DNA of 39,264 bases, taken from an uncultured Clostridia bacterium (GTDB lineage Bacteria > Bacillota > Clostridia > Christensenellales > Aristaeellaceae). The stretch spans positions 1 through 39,264 of the forward strand of contig CAKUOX010000019.1 in the NCBI GenBank assembly GCA_934670175.1, written 5' to 3'. The notes under the pieces were generated by a model. That model ran no database searches, was not told the DNA's origin, and saw only the letters and a program-made list of their open reading frames with translations. Position 1 is the first letter of the stretch; every line of letters starts with the position of its first letter. Both the position numbers and the translations under genes were made by a program. Positions 16,528-25,093 of this stretch are shown piece after piece.

Positions 16528-17952
16528 ATGAGGGATAGCTATGAATCGCCGCTGAGCAGCCGCTATGCCAGCGCGGAAATGAAATATATCTTTTCGCCCG
16601 ACCGCAAGTTCACCACCTGGCGCAGGCTGTGGGTAGCGCTGGCCGAGAGCGAAATGGAGCTCGGTCTGCCGGTGACGCAGGCGCAGGTAGACGAAATGAA
16701 GGCGCACATTTCTGACATTGATTATGATGACGCCCGCCGCCACGAAGAGCGCGTGCGCCACGACGTGATGGCGCATGTGCTGGCCTACGGCGACGTCTGC
16801 CCGAACGCGCGCGGCATCATCCATCTGGGTGCGACCAGCTGCTATGTTACCGACAACGCCGATATTCTGATGCTGCGGGACGCCATCGCGCTGATCCGCA
16901 AAAAGCTGATCGAGGTCATGCGCCGCCTGGCGAAATTCGCCATGGACTACAAGGCGCTGCCCACGCTGGGCTACACCCACCTGCAGCCCGCACAGCTGAC
17001 CACGGTGGGCAAGCGCGCCTGCCTGTGGCTTCAGGATCTGTATATGGATCTGAACGAGCTGGACGACGCGGCGAAGGCCGTGAAGCTGCTGGGCAACCGC
17101 GGCGCGACCGGAACGCAGCTGAGCTTTATGGAGCTCTTCGACGGCGACGGCGACAAGGTGGACGACCTGGAGCGGCGCATTGCCGAAAAGATGGGAATGA
17201 CCGCCGTGTTCGATGTTTCCGGCCAGACCTATCCGCGCAAGCTGGACAGCCGCGTGCTGAGCATGCTCTCGTCGATTGCGCAGAGCGCCTATAAATTTGC
17301 GCAGGATCTGCGGCTGCTGCAATCGTTCCGCGAGATGGAGGAGCCCTTTGAAAAGGAGCAGATCGGTTCCTCCGCCATGGCGTACAAGCGCAACCCGATG
17401 CGCTCCGAGCGCATCTGCGCGCTCGCGCGTCACATCATGGCGCTGACGCAGGATGCGCAGATGACCGCCAGCACGCAGTGGTTTGAGCGCACGCTGGACG
17501 ACAGCGCTAACCGCCGTCTCTCGCTGCCGGAGGCATTTCTGGCCGCAGACGCCGTGCTGGAGCTGTACGCGAACGTCGCGGGCGGACTGGTGGTATACGA
17601 AAAGATGATTGCGCGCCGCGTGAACGAAAACCTGCCCTTCATGGCCACCGAAGACATCATGATGGAGGCCGTGCGCATGGGCGCGGATCGTCAGGCCATC
17701 CACGAACGGCTGCGCGTGCATTCGCAGGCCGCCGCCACGCGTATGAAGCGCGACGGCCTGGAAAGCGACCTGATGGAGCGCATCGCCGCCGATCCTGCTT
17801 TCCCGATGGACGGCGCGCAGCTGAAAACGCTGCTGGCGCCGGAAAAATATACCGGCCGCGCCGAAGCGCAGTGCGAACGCTTCGTTTGCAATGTGATTCA
17901 GCCCATTCTGGACAGCCAACCCGAGGAAAATATCGGAGATATTCGAATTTGA
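16528..17952 (+). CDS. purB: Adenylosuccinate lyase
   Basis: A 474-residue fumarase/aspartase-superfamily enzyme. It acts twice in purine synthesis, on SAICAR and on adenylosuccinate. Visible motifs are HLGATSCYVTDNAD, the TLGYTHLQPAQ segment holding a catalytic histidine, and the flexible signature loop GSSAMAYKRNP. I chose the ATG at 16528 because AAGGAG stands eight bases upstream; an in-frame codon 21 bases earlier lies before that site. A strong terminator follows at once. With purA upstream it completes the IMP to AMP branch. The length is at the long end for PurB and matches clostridial forms. Confidence 0.96.
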   Translation: MRDSYESPLSSRYASAEMKYIFSPDRKFTTWRRLWVALAESEMELGLPVTQAQVDEMKAHISDIDYDDARRHEERVRHDVMAHVLAYGDVCPNARGIIHLGATSCYVTDNADILMLRDAIALIRKKLIEVMRRLAKFAMDYKALPTLGYTHLQPAQLTTVGKRACLWLQDLYMDLNELDDAAKAVKLLGNRGATGTQLSFMELFDGDGDKVDDLERRIAEKMGMTAVFDVSGQTYPRKLDSRVLSMLSSIAQSAYKFAQDLRLLQSFREMEEPFEKEQIGSSAMAYKRNPMRSERICALARHIMALTQDAQMTASTQWFERTLDDSANRRLSLPEAFLAADAVLELYANVAGGLVVYEKMIARRVNENLPFMATEDIMMEAVRMGADRQAIHERLRVHSQAAATRMKRDGLESDLMERIAADPAFPMDGAQLKTLLAPEKYTGRAEAQCERFVCNVIQPILDSQPEENIGDIRI

Positions 17953-17956
17953 CCCG

Positions 17957-17989
17957 ATCCCGACGTGTTTTAAAAAAGCACGTCGGGAT
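17957..17989 (+). terminator. purB: purB terminator
   Basis: ATCCCGACGTG (17957-17967) pairs perfectly with CACGTCGGGAT (17979-17989) across an 11-base loop and is followed by a seven-T run. It starts four bases after the purB stop. Confidence 0.92.
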
Positions 17990-18069
17990 TTTTTTAAGAA
18001 AAAATGCACCGGCCGGCCGCGTCTCCGCAGGCGTCGCGACTGCTATACCAAACTGGAATTCTGCGCGTT

Positions 18070-18093
18070 CGGCGGCTCGTATAAGAGTCGCCG
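18070..18093 (+). terminator. Second hairpin in the purB to adaptor gap
   Basis: CGGCGGCTC (18070-18078) pairs with GAGTCGCCG (18085-18093), with one G-T wobble and a six-base loop, then TCAATTTTT. It may be a back-up terminator or a leader attenuator of the next operon. The 302-base gap 17953-18254 otherwise shows no gene and no promoter I can name with confidence. Confidence 0.5.
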
Positions 18094-18254
18094 TCAATTT
18101 TTAAGGACAAAAATCCTCAGAACCGCCGATAGCTCCCGGCAGGCGGCGGGCGTCTCTGCTGTTCACAGTTTGTTTCCAATTTGCCGAGTCCCTTTCTAAG
18201 GAAAATCTAAGGCTGGCGCTTTAAAATGTGCCCAATCCAGTCGAAAGGAAATAG

Positions 18255-19310
18255 ATGGCTATGAACAGATCCCCCAAGACGCGCAGGCGGCGCTTCAAAA
18301 AACTGATAATATGGCTGATCGTACTGCTCCTGCTGGCGGCGCTGGCGTGGTATGCCGCGAGCATGCTGCGGCAGGAATACACCGTGACCTACGATGAATA
18401 CACCGCCGCTACCGGCAGCATTTCAAATGCGCTGAGCTTCAGCGGCAATCTGAGCCTGATCGACAGCGCCAGCTATTCGGCGTCGAGCCAGAGCACAGTG
18501 CGCAAGGTCTATGTCGCCGTGGGTGATAACGTGTCCGACGGCGACAAGCTGGTGCGCCTCGCCAATGGCGAGACCATCGCGGCGGAATTCGACGGCCGCG
18601 TGAACACGCTGAGCGTGGCCGAGGGCGACAGCGTAAACGCGGGCGATGCGCTGGTGCAGGTGGCGGAATTCACGCACATGTCGGTACGCTTCCGCGTGGA
18701 TGAATACGACATTTCCGAGGTCGCCGTCGGCCAGACGTGCACTGTGACGGTCACGGCGCTCGAACGCAGCTTCGATTCCGAGATCGCCGCCATCGATTAC
18801 ATCTCCGCCTCCGGCGGCAACGTGGCGTATTACACCGCTACCGTCTATCTGGACGTGGACGACGGCGTGTATCCGGGGATGCAGACGAGCGTTTCCATCG
18901 TTCAGGAGGAAGCGAACGATGTGGTGGTACTGAAAATGGACGCGCTGAGCTTCGATGAAAACAACTCCGCCTATGTCTGGATGTACAACGACGCGGGCGA
19001 GCTGGAAAAGGTGAGCGTCGAGGTGGGCGTGAGCAACGGCAATTATGTGGAAATCAAGAGCGGCTTGAGCGACGGCGACACCGTATATGTAGAAAGTCAG
19101 GTCGAATCGCAGGCCTCCGGACTGAGCGGACTGCTCTCGGGCATGTTTGGCTCGCAGCAGATCTCCGCGCCGGGCGGCGGCAGTGGCGGCATGCCGGATT
19201 TCGACGGCGGCAGCATGCCAGATTTCAGCAGCGGCAGCATGCCGGATTTCAGCGGCGGCGGCAATGGCGGCGGTCGAGGCGGCAATAGAACGGGCGGTGG
19301 GCAGCCTTGA
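18255..19310 (+). CDS. Membrane-anchored efflux adaptor (HlyD/MacA-like)
   Basis: A 351-residue adaptor with a basic cytoplasmic start and one membrane helix (about residues 16-36). An outside barrel-sandwich (lipoyl-like) domain follows, with repeated KVYVAVGDNVSDGDKLV and LSVAEGDSVNAGDALVQV patterns, then a beta-barrel region (RVDEYDISEVAVGQTCTVTV). The coiled-coil hairpin of Gram-negative MacA is missing or very short. The C-terminus is Gly-rich and has three near-identical eight-residue repeats of the form MPDFxxGS, encoded by three 24-bp DNA repeats. A GAAAGGAA ribosome site precedes the ATG. The stop overlaps the TTG start of the ATPase gene. It probably links the MacB-like permease to an outside partner or substrate. 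Confidence 0.85.
   Translation: MAMNRSPKTRRRRFKKLIIWLIVLLLLAALAWYAASMLRQEYTVTYDEYTAATGSISNALSFSGNLSLIDSASYSASSQSTVRKVYVAVGDNVSDGDKLVRLANGETIAAEFDGRVNTLSVAEGDSVNAGDALVQVAEFTHMSVRFRVDEYDISEVAVGQTCTVTVTALERSFDSEIAAIDYISASGGNVAYYTATVYLDVDDGVYPGMQTSVSIVQEEANDVVVLKMDALSFDENNSAYVWMYNDAGELEKVSVEVGVSNGNYVEIKSGLSDGDTVYVESQVESQASGLSGLLSGMFGSQQISAPGGGSGGMPDFDGGSMPDFSSGSMPDFSGGGNGGGRGGNRTGGGQP
19191..19262 (+). repeat. Three 24-bp tandem repeats at the adaptor 3' end
   Basis: Units 19191-19214, 19215-19238 and 19239-19262 each begin ATGCCxGATTTC and encode MPDF plus Gly/Ser. They form a short, low-complexity tail likely to vary in copy number by slippage. Confidence 0.85.
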
Positions 19311-20005
19311 CGGACAGTGGATTCTTCCAGATGCGCGACATCTGCAAAGCGTATCGACTGGGCGATGAGGATATGCCCGTGCTGAAAAACGTGAACCTGA
19401 GCCTGGAGGAGGGCGAATATCTGTCCATTCTCGGGCCCTCGGGCAGCGGCAAATCCACGCTGATGAACATCATCGGCTGTCTGGATATTGCCACCAGCGG
19501 CGAATACCGGCTGCACGGGCGCATGATCGACGATCTGAGCGAAACGGAGCTGGCGCGCATCCGCAGCCATGAGATCGGCTTTATTTTCCAGAACAGTCAG
19601 CTCCTGCCGCGGCTGACGGCGCTGAAAAATGTGGAACTGCCGCTGGTCTATGCGGGCGTCGCGCCTCGGGAGCGGCGCAGGCGCGCCGAGGAAATGCTCG
19701 GGCGCGTGGGGCTGTCCGACCGGCTGCACCACCTGCCCAGCCAGCTCTCCGGCGGCCAGCAGCAGCGCGTGGCCATTGCCCGCGCAATGATCAACAGCCC
19801 CAGTCTGCTCCTGGCGGACGAGCCCACCGGCGCGCTCGACCAGAAAACCGGCAGGCAGGTAATGAAGCTGTTTGGCGAGCTGAACGCCGAGGGGCGCACC
19901 ATTATCATGATTACGCACGATGCGGGCATTGCCGAATATGCGCGGCGCGTGGCGCACATCATCGACGGCGAGCTTACGGAAGGAGGCAAAACGAGCGATG
20001 CTTAA
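19307..20005 (+). CDS. ABC transporter ATP-binding protein (MacB/LolD type)
   Basis: A 232-residue single-domain ATPase. It has Walker A GPSGSGKST (43-51), the Q-loop in FIFQNSQLLPRLTA, signature LSGGQQQR (147-154) and Walker B LLLADEPTGALD (167-178). The last segment is the hallmark of the LolD/MacB/FtsE group that works with FtsX-type permeases in efflux or lipoprotein release. The start is a TTG at 19307 overlapping the previous stop codon (TTGA), with a GGTGGG purine stretch upstream. The 3' end overlaps the permease gene by eight bases. Overlaps on both sides mark a tightly coupled complex. Confidence 0.94.
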   Translation: MTDSGFFQMRDICKAYRLGDEDMPVLKNVNLSLEEGEYLSILGPSGSGKSTLMNIIGCLDIATSGEYRLHGRMIDDLSETELARIRSHEIGFIFQNSQLLPRLTALKNVELPLVYAGVAPRERRRRAEEMLGRVGLSDRLHHLPSQLSGGQQQRVAIARAMINSPSLLLADEPTGALDQKTGRQVMKLFGELNAEGRTIIMITHDAGIAEYARRVAHIIDGELTEGGKTSDA

Positions 20006-21209
20006 AGCACTGGCCGGCAATATTGTGATGCTGAAGGAATGCGTCATGATGTCGCTGCGAAACATCGTATCCAACCGCCTGCGCTCGTTTCTCACGGCGC
20101 TGGGCATTCTGATCGGCGTATGCGCCGTGATCGCGCTGATCACCACGGTGTCCGCCGTGTCGGGCTCGCTGTCATCATCGTTTTCATCCATGGGCGCGGG
20201 CACGCTGATGGTGACTGTAAGCGGCAGCGACCTGAAATCCGGCATGACGGCCGAGGATCTGACGGAGCTCACCGCCATGGATATGGTGGACGGCGTTTCC
20301 CCCGCCGTGTCGCTCTCGGTGCGTGTATCCCGCGGCGGCGAATATGAGACCGGCGTGTCCGTATCCGGCAAAAACGCCTATTATTTCCGCACCACCGAGG
20401 ATGCACTCAAGCGTGGCCGCGCGCTGAACGCCATCGACGAAAGCGACAGCTCCTTCGTCTGCTGGATCGGACAGGATATGATCGACGCCTTCTTCTACGG
20501 CGTGGATCCCATCGGTCAGGAGCTGTACATCGACGGCATTCCCTTCCTGGTGGCCGGCATACTGGACGACGATGCGGCGCAGTCCGTCAGCAGCATGCTC
20601 TCCGGCAGCGCCGACATCATCATTCCCTACACCACCGCCCTGAAACTGAACAACGCCAACGTGGTCACGAATTTCACGGTCTATCTGGCCGACGGCGCCG
20701 ATTCCGAGGCCGCCGCGACCGCCATTGAAACCGAAATGGACGCGATGTTCTCCTACGAGGACGACTGCTTCGAGGTGACCACCATGTCCGGCATTGAGGA
20801 CACCATGGAGGAAATGCTCTCCATGATGACTGCGCTGCTGGCGGGCATTGCCTCCATCGCGCTGGTCGTGGGCGGCATCGGTATTATGAACATGATGCTC
20901 ACATCCGTGACTGAGCGTACCGCCGAGATCGGCCTGAAGAAGGCGCTGGGCGCGCTGCCCTGGCACATTCAGCTGCAATTTCTGATCGAATCGTTCCTGC
21001 TGTCGATGATCGGCGGTGCGGCGGGCGTAGCGCTGGGGCTGGTGCTCTCGTTCGCGCTGTGCCGGGCCATGGATACGACCTTTGTCATCTCCGCAAGCGC
21101 CATTGCACTGGGCGCGGGCTTCTCCGCGGCGGTCGGCGTGGTGTTCGGCTGGGCGCCCGCGCGGCGCGCGAGCCGCCTGAACCCCATCGACGCGCTGCGT
21201 TCCCTGTAA
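19998..21209 (+). CDS. MacB/FtsX-type ABC permease
   Basis: A 403-residue permease with the standard MacB layout. One membrane helix near the N-terminus (about residues 30-56) is followed by a large outside MacB_PCD-like domain. Three C-terminal helices around ALLAGIASIALVVGGIGIMNMM form the FtsX domain. The cytoplasmic motif ERTAEIGLKKALGA, between helices two and three, matches the conserved ERTREIGIRKAxGA contact to the ATPase. I chose the ATG at 19998 because AAGGAGGC stands upstream; longer in-frame extensions lie inside the ATPase gene. Such pumps use the periplasmic domain to move peptides, toxins or lipoproteins rather than small solutes through the bilayer. Confidence 0.93.
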   Translation: MLKALAGNIVMLKECVMMSLRNIVSNRLRSFLTALGILIGVCAVIALITTVSAVSGSLSSSFSSMGAGTLMVTVSGSDLKSGMTAEDLTELTAMDMVDGVSPAVSLSVRVSRGGEYETGVSVSGKNAYYFRTTEDALKRGRALNAIDESDSSFVCWIGQDMIDAFFYGVDPIGQELYIDGIPFLVAGILDDDAAQSVSSMLSGSADIIIPYTTALKLNNANVVTNFTVYLADGADSEAAATAIETEMDAMFSYEDDCFEVTTMSGIEDTMEEMLSMMTALLAGIASIALVVGGIGIMNMMLTSVTERTAEIGLKKALGALPWHIQLQFLIESFLLSMIGGAAGVALGLVLSFALCRAMDTTFVISASAIALGAGFSAAVGVVFGWAPARRASRLNPIDALRSL

Positions 21210-21236
21210 ACCATCATCATATAAGGAGGTATTCCC

Positions 21237-22343
21237 ATGAAAACCCGAACCCGATTCATTGCCTCTCTGGCGGCCATCGCTGCGGCGCTGCCGCTGAGCG
21301 TCGCCAGCGCCGCTTCCTTTTCCGGCGTAGTTGCCGCGAGCCGCACCGTGGAGGTGTACGCGCCCATTGGCGGTCAGATCGCACAGGTGAACGTGCGCGC
21401 GGGCGACGTCATTTCTGCCGGCGACGCCATCGCCGAGCTGAAGGCTCAGGCCGTGTGCGCCGAGGCCGCAGGTACCGTGACCGGCGTGTTCGCCGAGCCG
21501 GGCGACAATGCCGAGACTGTAACCGGAAAGTATGGCGCGCTGATGTACATCGAAGAGGAAAGCGTGTATTCCATTTCCGCATCCACTGAAAACGCCTACA
21601 ACACCACGGCCAACAAGTTCGTGCATGTGGGCGAAGCGGTATACCTGAGCTGCTATTCGGACGCTTCGCACACCGGCACGGGCGTGATCACCGCCATCGA
21701 GGGCACGAGCTACAGCGTGGACGTGACCTCTGGCAGCTTCCTGGTGGGTGAGACCGTGAACGTGTACCGCGGCGACAGCGCCACCGCTGCCAACCGCATC
21801 GGCCGCGGCACGCTCAACCGCAAGAGTCCCACCGCCGTGACCGCGCAGGGCAGCGTGGTAAGCGTCGCGGTGCAGGACGGCGATACCGTGCAGAAGGGCG
21901 ACCTGCTGCTGACCACGCTCAGCGGCGATTTTGACGGCCTGTATATGAGCGGCGCCTCCATTGTCAGCCAGGTCGGCGGCACCGTTGCCAGGGTCAATCT
22001 GGAGCAGGGCGCTTCTACCGAAAAGGGCAGCGTGGCAGCCGTGATCTACCCCGAAGGCGAAATGCGCATTGAGGCCAGCGTATCGGAATACGACCTCGCG
22101 CAGCTCACCGTAGGCGACACCGTGAATGTGGAGCTGCTCTGGAATCAGGACAGTGGCGCGAGCTATACGGGCGTGATCTCCATGATCTCCGCCATTGCCA
22201 ACGAAGCCGAGGCGGGTGTGGACGGCGACGCGGAGACCACCTACACCGTCTATGTAGATTTCACGCCCGATGAAAATACACGCTACGGCATGAGCGCCGT
22301 CGTATCCACGTTGGATGACGGCGACACAGCGGTATCCGACTGA
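21237..22343 (+). CDS. Secreted adaptor-like protein with two barrel-sandwich domains (paralog A)
   Basis: A 368-residue protein with a cleavable signal peptide (A-S-A, about residue 25) instead of a membrane anchor. It holds two lipoyl-like units: VYAPIGGQIAQVNVRAGDVISAGDAIAEL near the N-terminus, and SVVSVAVQDGDTVQKGDLLL plus GGTVARVNLEQGASTEKG in the second half. A beta-barrel region (VSEYDLAQLTVGDTVNVELL) follows. The central segment VHVGEAVYLSC...FLVGETVNVYR is clearly related to VHSGETLYLRC...LYIGETVYLYR in the gene at 23685, so the two are paralogs. A free secreted HlyD/RND-adaptor-like protein in addition to an anchored one is unusual for a MacAB-type system. GGAGG stands upstream of the ATG. 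Confidence 0.82.
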   Translation: MKTRTRFIASLAAIAAALPLSVASAASFSGVVAASRTVEVYAPIGGQIAQVNVRAGDVISAGDAIAELKAQAVCAEAAGTVTGVFAEPGDNAETVTGKYGALMYIEEESVYSISASTENAYNTTANKFVHVGEAVYLSCYSDASHTGTGVITAIEGTSYSVDVTSGSFLVGETVNVYRGDSATAANRIGRGTLNRKSPTAVTAQGSVVSVAVQDGDTVQKGDLLLTTLSGDFDGLYMSGASIVSQVGGTVARVNLEQGASTEKGSVAAVIYPEGEMRIEASVSEYDLAQLTVGDTVNVELLWNQDSGASYTGVISMISAIANEAEAGVDGDAETTYTVYVDFTPDENTRYGMSAVVSTLDDGDTAVSD

Positions 22344-22374
22344 CAGACCACACCGGAAAGGAGCTGGATGCGGC

Positions 22375-23580
22375 ATGAAATATCGCAAATATCTGGCGTT
22401 CGCGCTGACGCTTGCCCTGCTGGCTGCGCCATGCCGGGCGGAGGAGGACAGTGTGCCTGTATCGACCGTCGAGCCTACGCCAACCACTGAACCTGCTGCA
22501 AGCGCCGAACCTGCGCCAACCACCGAACCCACCGCAAGCGCCGAGCCCACGCCGACTGCTGAACCAACGCCGACCGCCGAGCCCACGGCGACCGTCGAGC
22601 CCACGGCGACCGTCGAACCTACGCCGACCACCGAACCTACGCCGACTGCTGAACCCTCTGCAAGCGCCGAGCCAACGCCGACCGTCGAGCCTACGCCCGC
22701 GCTGCCCACGCCTGGCGAGATCACGGAAGGCGCGATCGAGATCAGCCTGTCCGGCGCAGAAAACATCAACGGCATTTGGCGCGTATCGCTGACTGCGCCG
22801 GATGCGCAGCTCGGCTTTTCGTGGACGTCGAGCGTGGAAAATGCGGGCTTTGTGGTCTATGTGGACAATGCGCTGATTTCGGACGGCGTCGTGCAGCTTG
22901 CGTCTATCTCCCTGCCCGCTGCGGGCTATATGGGACAGCACACGCTCTATGTGGGCGCGATTCAGGCCGATGGCAGTGCCATATGGGGCGGCCTGAGCTT
23001 TGAAATTGCCGCCGGCGGAGGCGGCGGCTTCCCGGGCGGTAGGGGCTTCTCGGGCGGCGGCAGGGGTGCAGGAAACACCGATGACGCGGCACAGGGCTTT
23101 CACGTTACGCCCGGCACGGCGCTCACCAGCAGCCACGCCAGCGGCACAAAAACGCTTGCCGCCTTTGGCGCGGCGAAAATCCCGATCGAGGGCGAGCCCA
23201 CGAGCGCCATTGCGCAGGCAGATTCCGGAGACGCGCTGTATCTGGACGGCGGCGAAAACGCGTTTTTCGCGCTTGCCGATGACGGCAGCCTGACCCTGAC
23301 GCCTGCGGGCGCGGGCGAATGCTGGCAGTTCAGCCTGCTGATGCTCGAAGCGCTGGAAAAAAGCGGTGTGACCGAGCTCCGCCTGAATTTCGATGACGGC
23401 GGCATGGTCGCGCTCGACACAGGTCTTGAGTTGAGCGGCGCGCTCTGGGGACAGCTGCGCGCGGCGGGCTATGTCGGCAAGGATTGCGTGCTGACGGTCT
23501 CATCCTCCGGCATGCGCGCCCAGATCGACGGGACGGAATATCTGGTGGATGCGGACGGCGCGCTCGTGCCCGCAGAATAA
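22375..23580 (+). CDS. Secreted protein with Pro/Thr/Glu repeat stalk
   Basis: A 401-residue protein of unknown function. It has a signal peptide (residues 1-22) and 13 tandem six-residue units of the form xEPTPT (residues 32-109), an extended wall- or surface-spanning stalk. An Ig-like beta-rich part follows (about 115-205, ending FEIAAGGGGG). A Gly/Arg-rich linker (GGFPGGRGFSGGGRG) leads to a C-terminal domain of about 180 residues rich in short beta strands. No sortase motif or membrane helix is seen. I chose the ATG at 22375 because AAGGAG stands upstream and the signal peptide begins there. Lying between two paralogous adaptor genes, it may be the exported substrate or an outside component of the pump; this is inference. 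Confidence 0.72.
   Translation: MKYRKYLAFALTLALLAAPCRAEEDSVPVSTVEPTPTTEPAASAEPAPTTEPTASAEPTPTAEPTPTAEPTATVEPTATVEPTPTTEPTPTAEPSASAEPTPTVEPTPALPTPGEITEGAIEISLSGAENINGIWRVSLTAPDAQLGFSWTSSVENAGFVVYVDNALISDGVVQLASISLPAAGYMGQHTLYVGAIQADGSAIWGGLSFEIAAGGGGGFPGGRGFSGGGRGAGNTDDAAQGFHVTPGTALTSSHASGTKTLAAFGAAKIPIEGEPTSAIAQADSGDALYLDGGENAFFALADDGSLTLTPAGAGECWQFSLLMLEALEKSGVTELRLNFDDGGMVALDTGLELSGALWGQLRAAGYVGKDCVLTVSSSGMRAQIDGTEYLVDADGALVPAE
22468..22701 (+). repeat. Thirteen 18-bp tandem coding repeats
   Basis: Each 18-bp unit encodes (V/T/A)-E-P-(T/A/S)-(P/A)-(T/S/A). Units differ mainly at the first, fifth and sixth residue and at third codon positions, so the array is old enough to have diverged but stays in frame throughout. 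Confidence 0.9.
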
Positions 23581-23684
23581 AGAAAATCAAAATGATGGAA
23601 AAGCCTGCAGGACATGAAGGCTGCAAGACAAGCAGAGAGCGCTGTGGCCGCAGACTTTATGGACAGCCTGAAAGGAAAGGTTTT

Positions 23685-24692
23685 ATGCTTAGAAAAATTC
23701 TGCCGCTCGCCATGGCGCTGCTGCTTACGGCGCTGCCAGCCATGGCCGAGGTCTACTCGGGCGTTACCGCAGCGGGCGAAACGCTGACGCTGACCGCAGC
23801 CTCGGACGGCACGATCGATGAGATCTGCGTCGCTGAGGGCGAGATCGCCGCCGAAGGGCAGGTCGCCGCGCGGTTCAGAACGCAAAAGCTGTTCGCAACG
23901 CAGGACGGCACGATTGCCGAGATCGGCGCGCAGGCGGGCGAAAGCGTGTCCGGCGAATTTCTCAAGCTCGCGCCGCTGTCCCGTTACAGCGTGTACTGCA
24001 CGGTGAGCAAGGCGCGCGCCGCCGCCGAGACCATGCTGGTGCATTCCGGCGAAACGCTGTATCTGCGCTGCACGGCAAACGGCACGCACTGGGCCGAGGG
24101 GCGGGTCACGCAGGTCGACGGCGCGGAATACCGCGTTGAAACCACCGGCGGCGAGCTTTACATCGGCGAAACGGTCTATCTCTACCGCGACGCGGATTTC
24201 AGCTATACCTCCTGCGTCGGAATCGGTACCGTAGTCGCCGCAGATGTAGAAACTTATACCGCCGAGGGCGAGCTTGCGCAGCTATGCGTTGCCGAGGGCG
24301 AATATGTACAGCGCGGCGAGCTGCTGTGCGAAATCGCGTCCGAGGGCGGCGCAGCGCTCGCGATCCCCGAGGAAAGCATCGTGCTGAGCGTCGACGCCGC
24401 GGCGGGACAGTCGCTGTCAGGCGGCGACGCGCTGCTGACGCTCGCGCCGCTGGACAGCATCTGCGTCGAAATCTATGTGGATGAAGCGGCGGCAGCGACG
24501 CTGCGCGCGGGCGACCGCGTGGAGATGACGTATGTATCGGACGCCTCCGAGCAGAGCTGCGGCGGCACGGTTTCGGAGATTTCCGCCGCAGCCGATGCGG
24601 ACGGCTACCGCGTGCGCATCGCGCCGGACGAAGCGCCGCGCGCGCTGGGCCTCGGCGTGCAGGTGCGCGTGGAAACGGACGCGGCGTTCTGA
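23685..24692 (+). CDS. Secreted adaptor-like protein with two barrel-sandwich domains (paralog B)
   Basis: A 335-residue paralog of the protein at 21237 with the same order: signal peptide (ends A-M-A, about residue 20), a first lipoyl-like unit (GTIDEICVAEGEIAAEGQVAA), the related central GETVYLYR segment, a second lipoyl-like unit (GELAQLCVAEGEYVQRGELLCEI), and a beta-barrel region (IYVDEAAAATLRAGDRVEMTYV). I chose the ATG at 23685 because a GAAAGGAAAGG ribosome site lies seven or eight bases upstream and a signal peptide begins there; an open frame 201 bases longer starts inside the previous gene. It closes the operon; a strong terminator follows. Its role is probably to extend or gate the export channel formed by the upstream genes, which is inference. 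Confidence 0.8.
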   Translation: MLRKILPLAMALLLTALPAMAEVYSGVTAAGETLTLTAASDGTIDEICVAEGEIAAEGQVAARFRTQKLFATQDGTIAEIGAQAGESVSGEFLKLAPLSRYSVYCTVSKARAAAETMLVHSGETLYLRCTANGTHWAEGRVTQVDGAEYRVETTGGELYIGETVYLYRDADFSYTSCVGIGTVVAADVETYTAEGELAQLCVAEGEYVQRGELLCEIASEGGAALAIPEESIVLSVDAAAGQSLSGGDALLTLAPLDSICVEIYVDEAAAATLRAGDRVEMTYVSDASEQSCGGTVSEISAAADADGYRVRIAPDEAPRALGLGVQVRVETDAAF

Positions 24693-24718
24693 GATACGAT
24701 AATAGAATAATCACAGCT

Positions 24719-24768
24719 ACCCGTTCAAAAGGCCTTATTGTCAAAAAACCATTGCCTTTTGAACGGGT
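24719..24768 (+). terminator. Terminator of the MacAB-like operon
   Basis: ACCCGTTCAAAAGGC (24719-24733) pairs perfectly over 15 bp with GCCTTTTGAACGGGT (24754-24768), followed by GTTTTAT. It begins 26 bases after the last gene. Confidence 0.9.
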
Positions 24769-24779
24769 GTTTTATCTGG

Positions 24780-25090
24780 CGCTGTAATGAACATCTACTA
24801 TGCCGACCTCAACTTTGCGCTTAGCGAAACGAATCCACAGCAGTCAACAGAATACCGGTTTCTCAAACACGCCATTTCTGTACTTCATACCCATGTATCG
24901 ATGCATTTGGATGAACTTTTCTGTCAGTATTCTACCAGTATATCGCCAGCTGCGGACGTCACCTCATCTTCAATTCCGCTTTTTCACATCAAGATTCTAT
25001 ATGCAATCCCCCTTTCTTAGGTGTGAAACGATGACCATTGCCCTTAGGCAAGTATCACGACAGCCCTATAAGATATGTTGAATTAGTTTT
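24780..25090. other. Gene-poor stretch upstream of ABC operon 2
   Basis: About 300 bases with lower GC. The longest plus-strand frame (24787-25020, 77 residues) has no ribosome site and matches no family I recognise; the opposite strand is broken by stops. I treat it as non-coding or decayed sequence. Farther right, 25108-25200 is very AT-rich and could act as an UP-like element for the promoter at 25202. Confidence 0.35.
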
Positions 25091-25093
25091 TCA

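Noticed and set aside
16300..18009. 569-residue open frame on the minus strand
   Set aside because: It is antisense to purB and runs through the hairpin array; no ribosome site or domain is seen.
22468..22701. CRISPR-like short regular repeats
   Set aside because: The 18-bp units are in-frame coding repeats for a Pro/Thr/Glu stalk without spacers. No CRISPR array is present in the window.
20184..22775. 863-residue open frame on the minus strand
   Set aside because: It lies opposite the MacB-type permease and adaptor genes, is low-complexity (Gly/Val/His-rich) and arises from the GC-rich codon pattern of the real genes.
24787..25020. 77-residue plus-strand frame upstream of operon 2
   Set aside because: It has no ribosome site, and the composition and absence of motifs do not support a gene.
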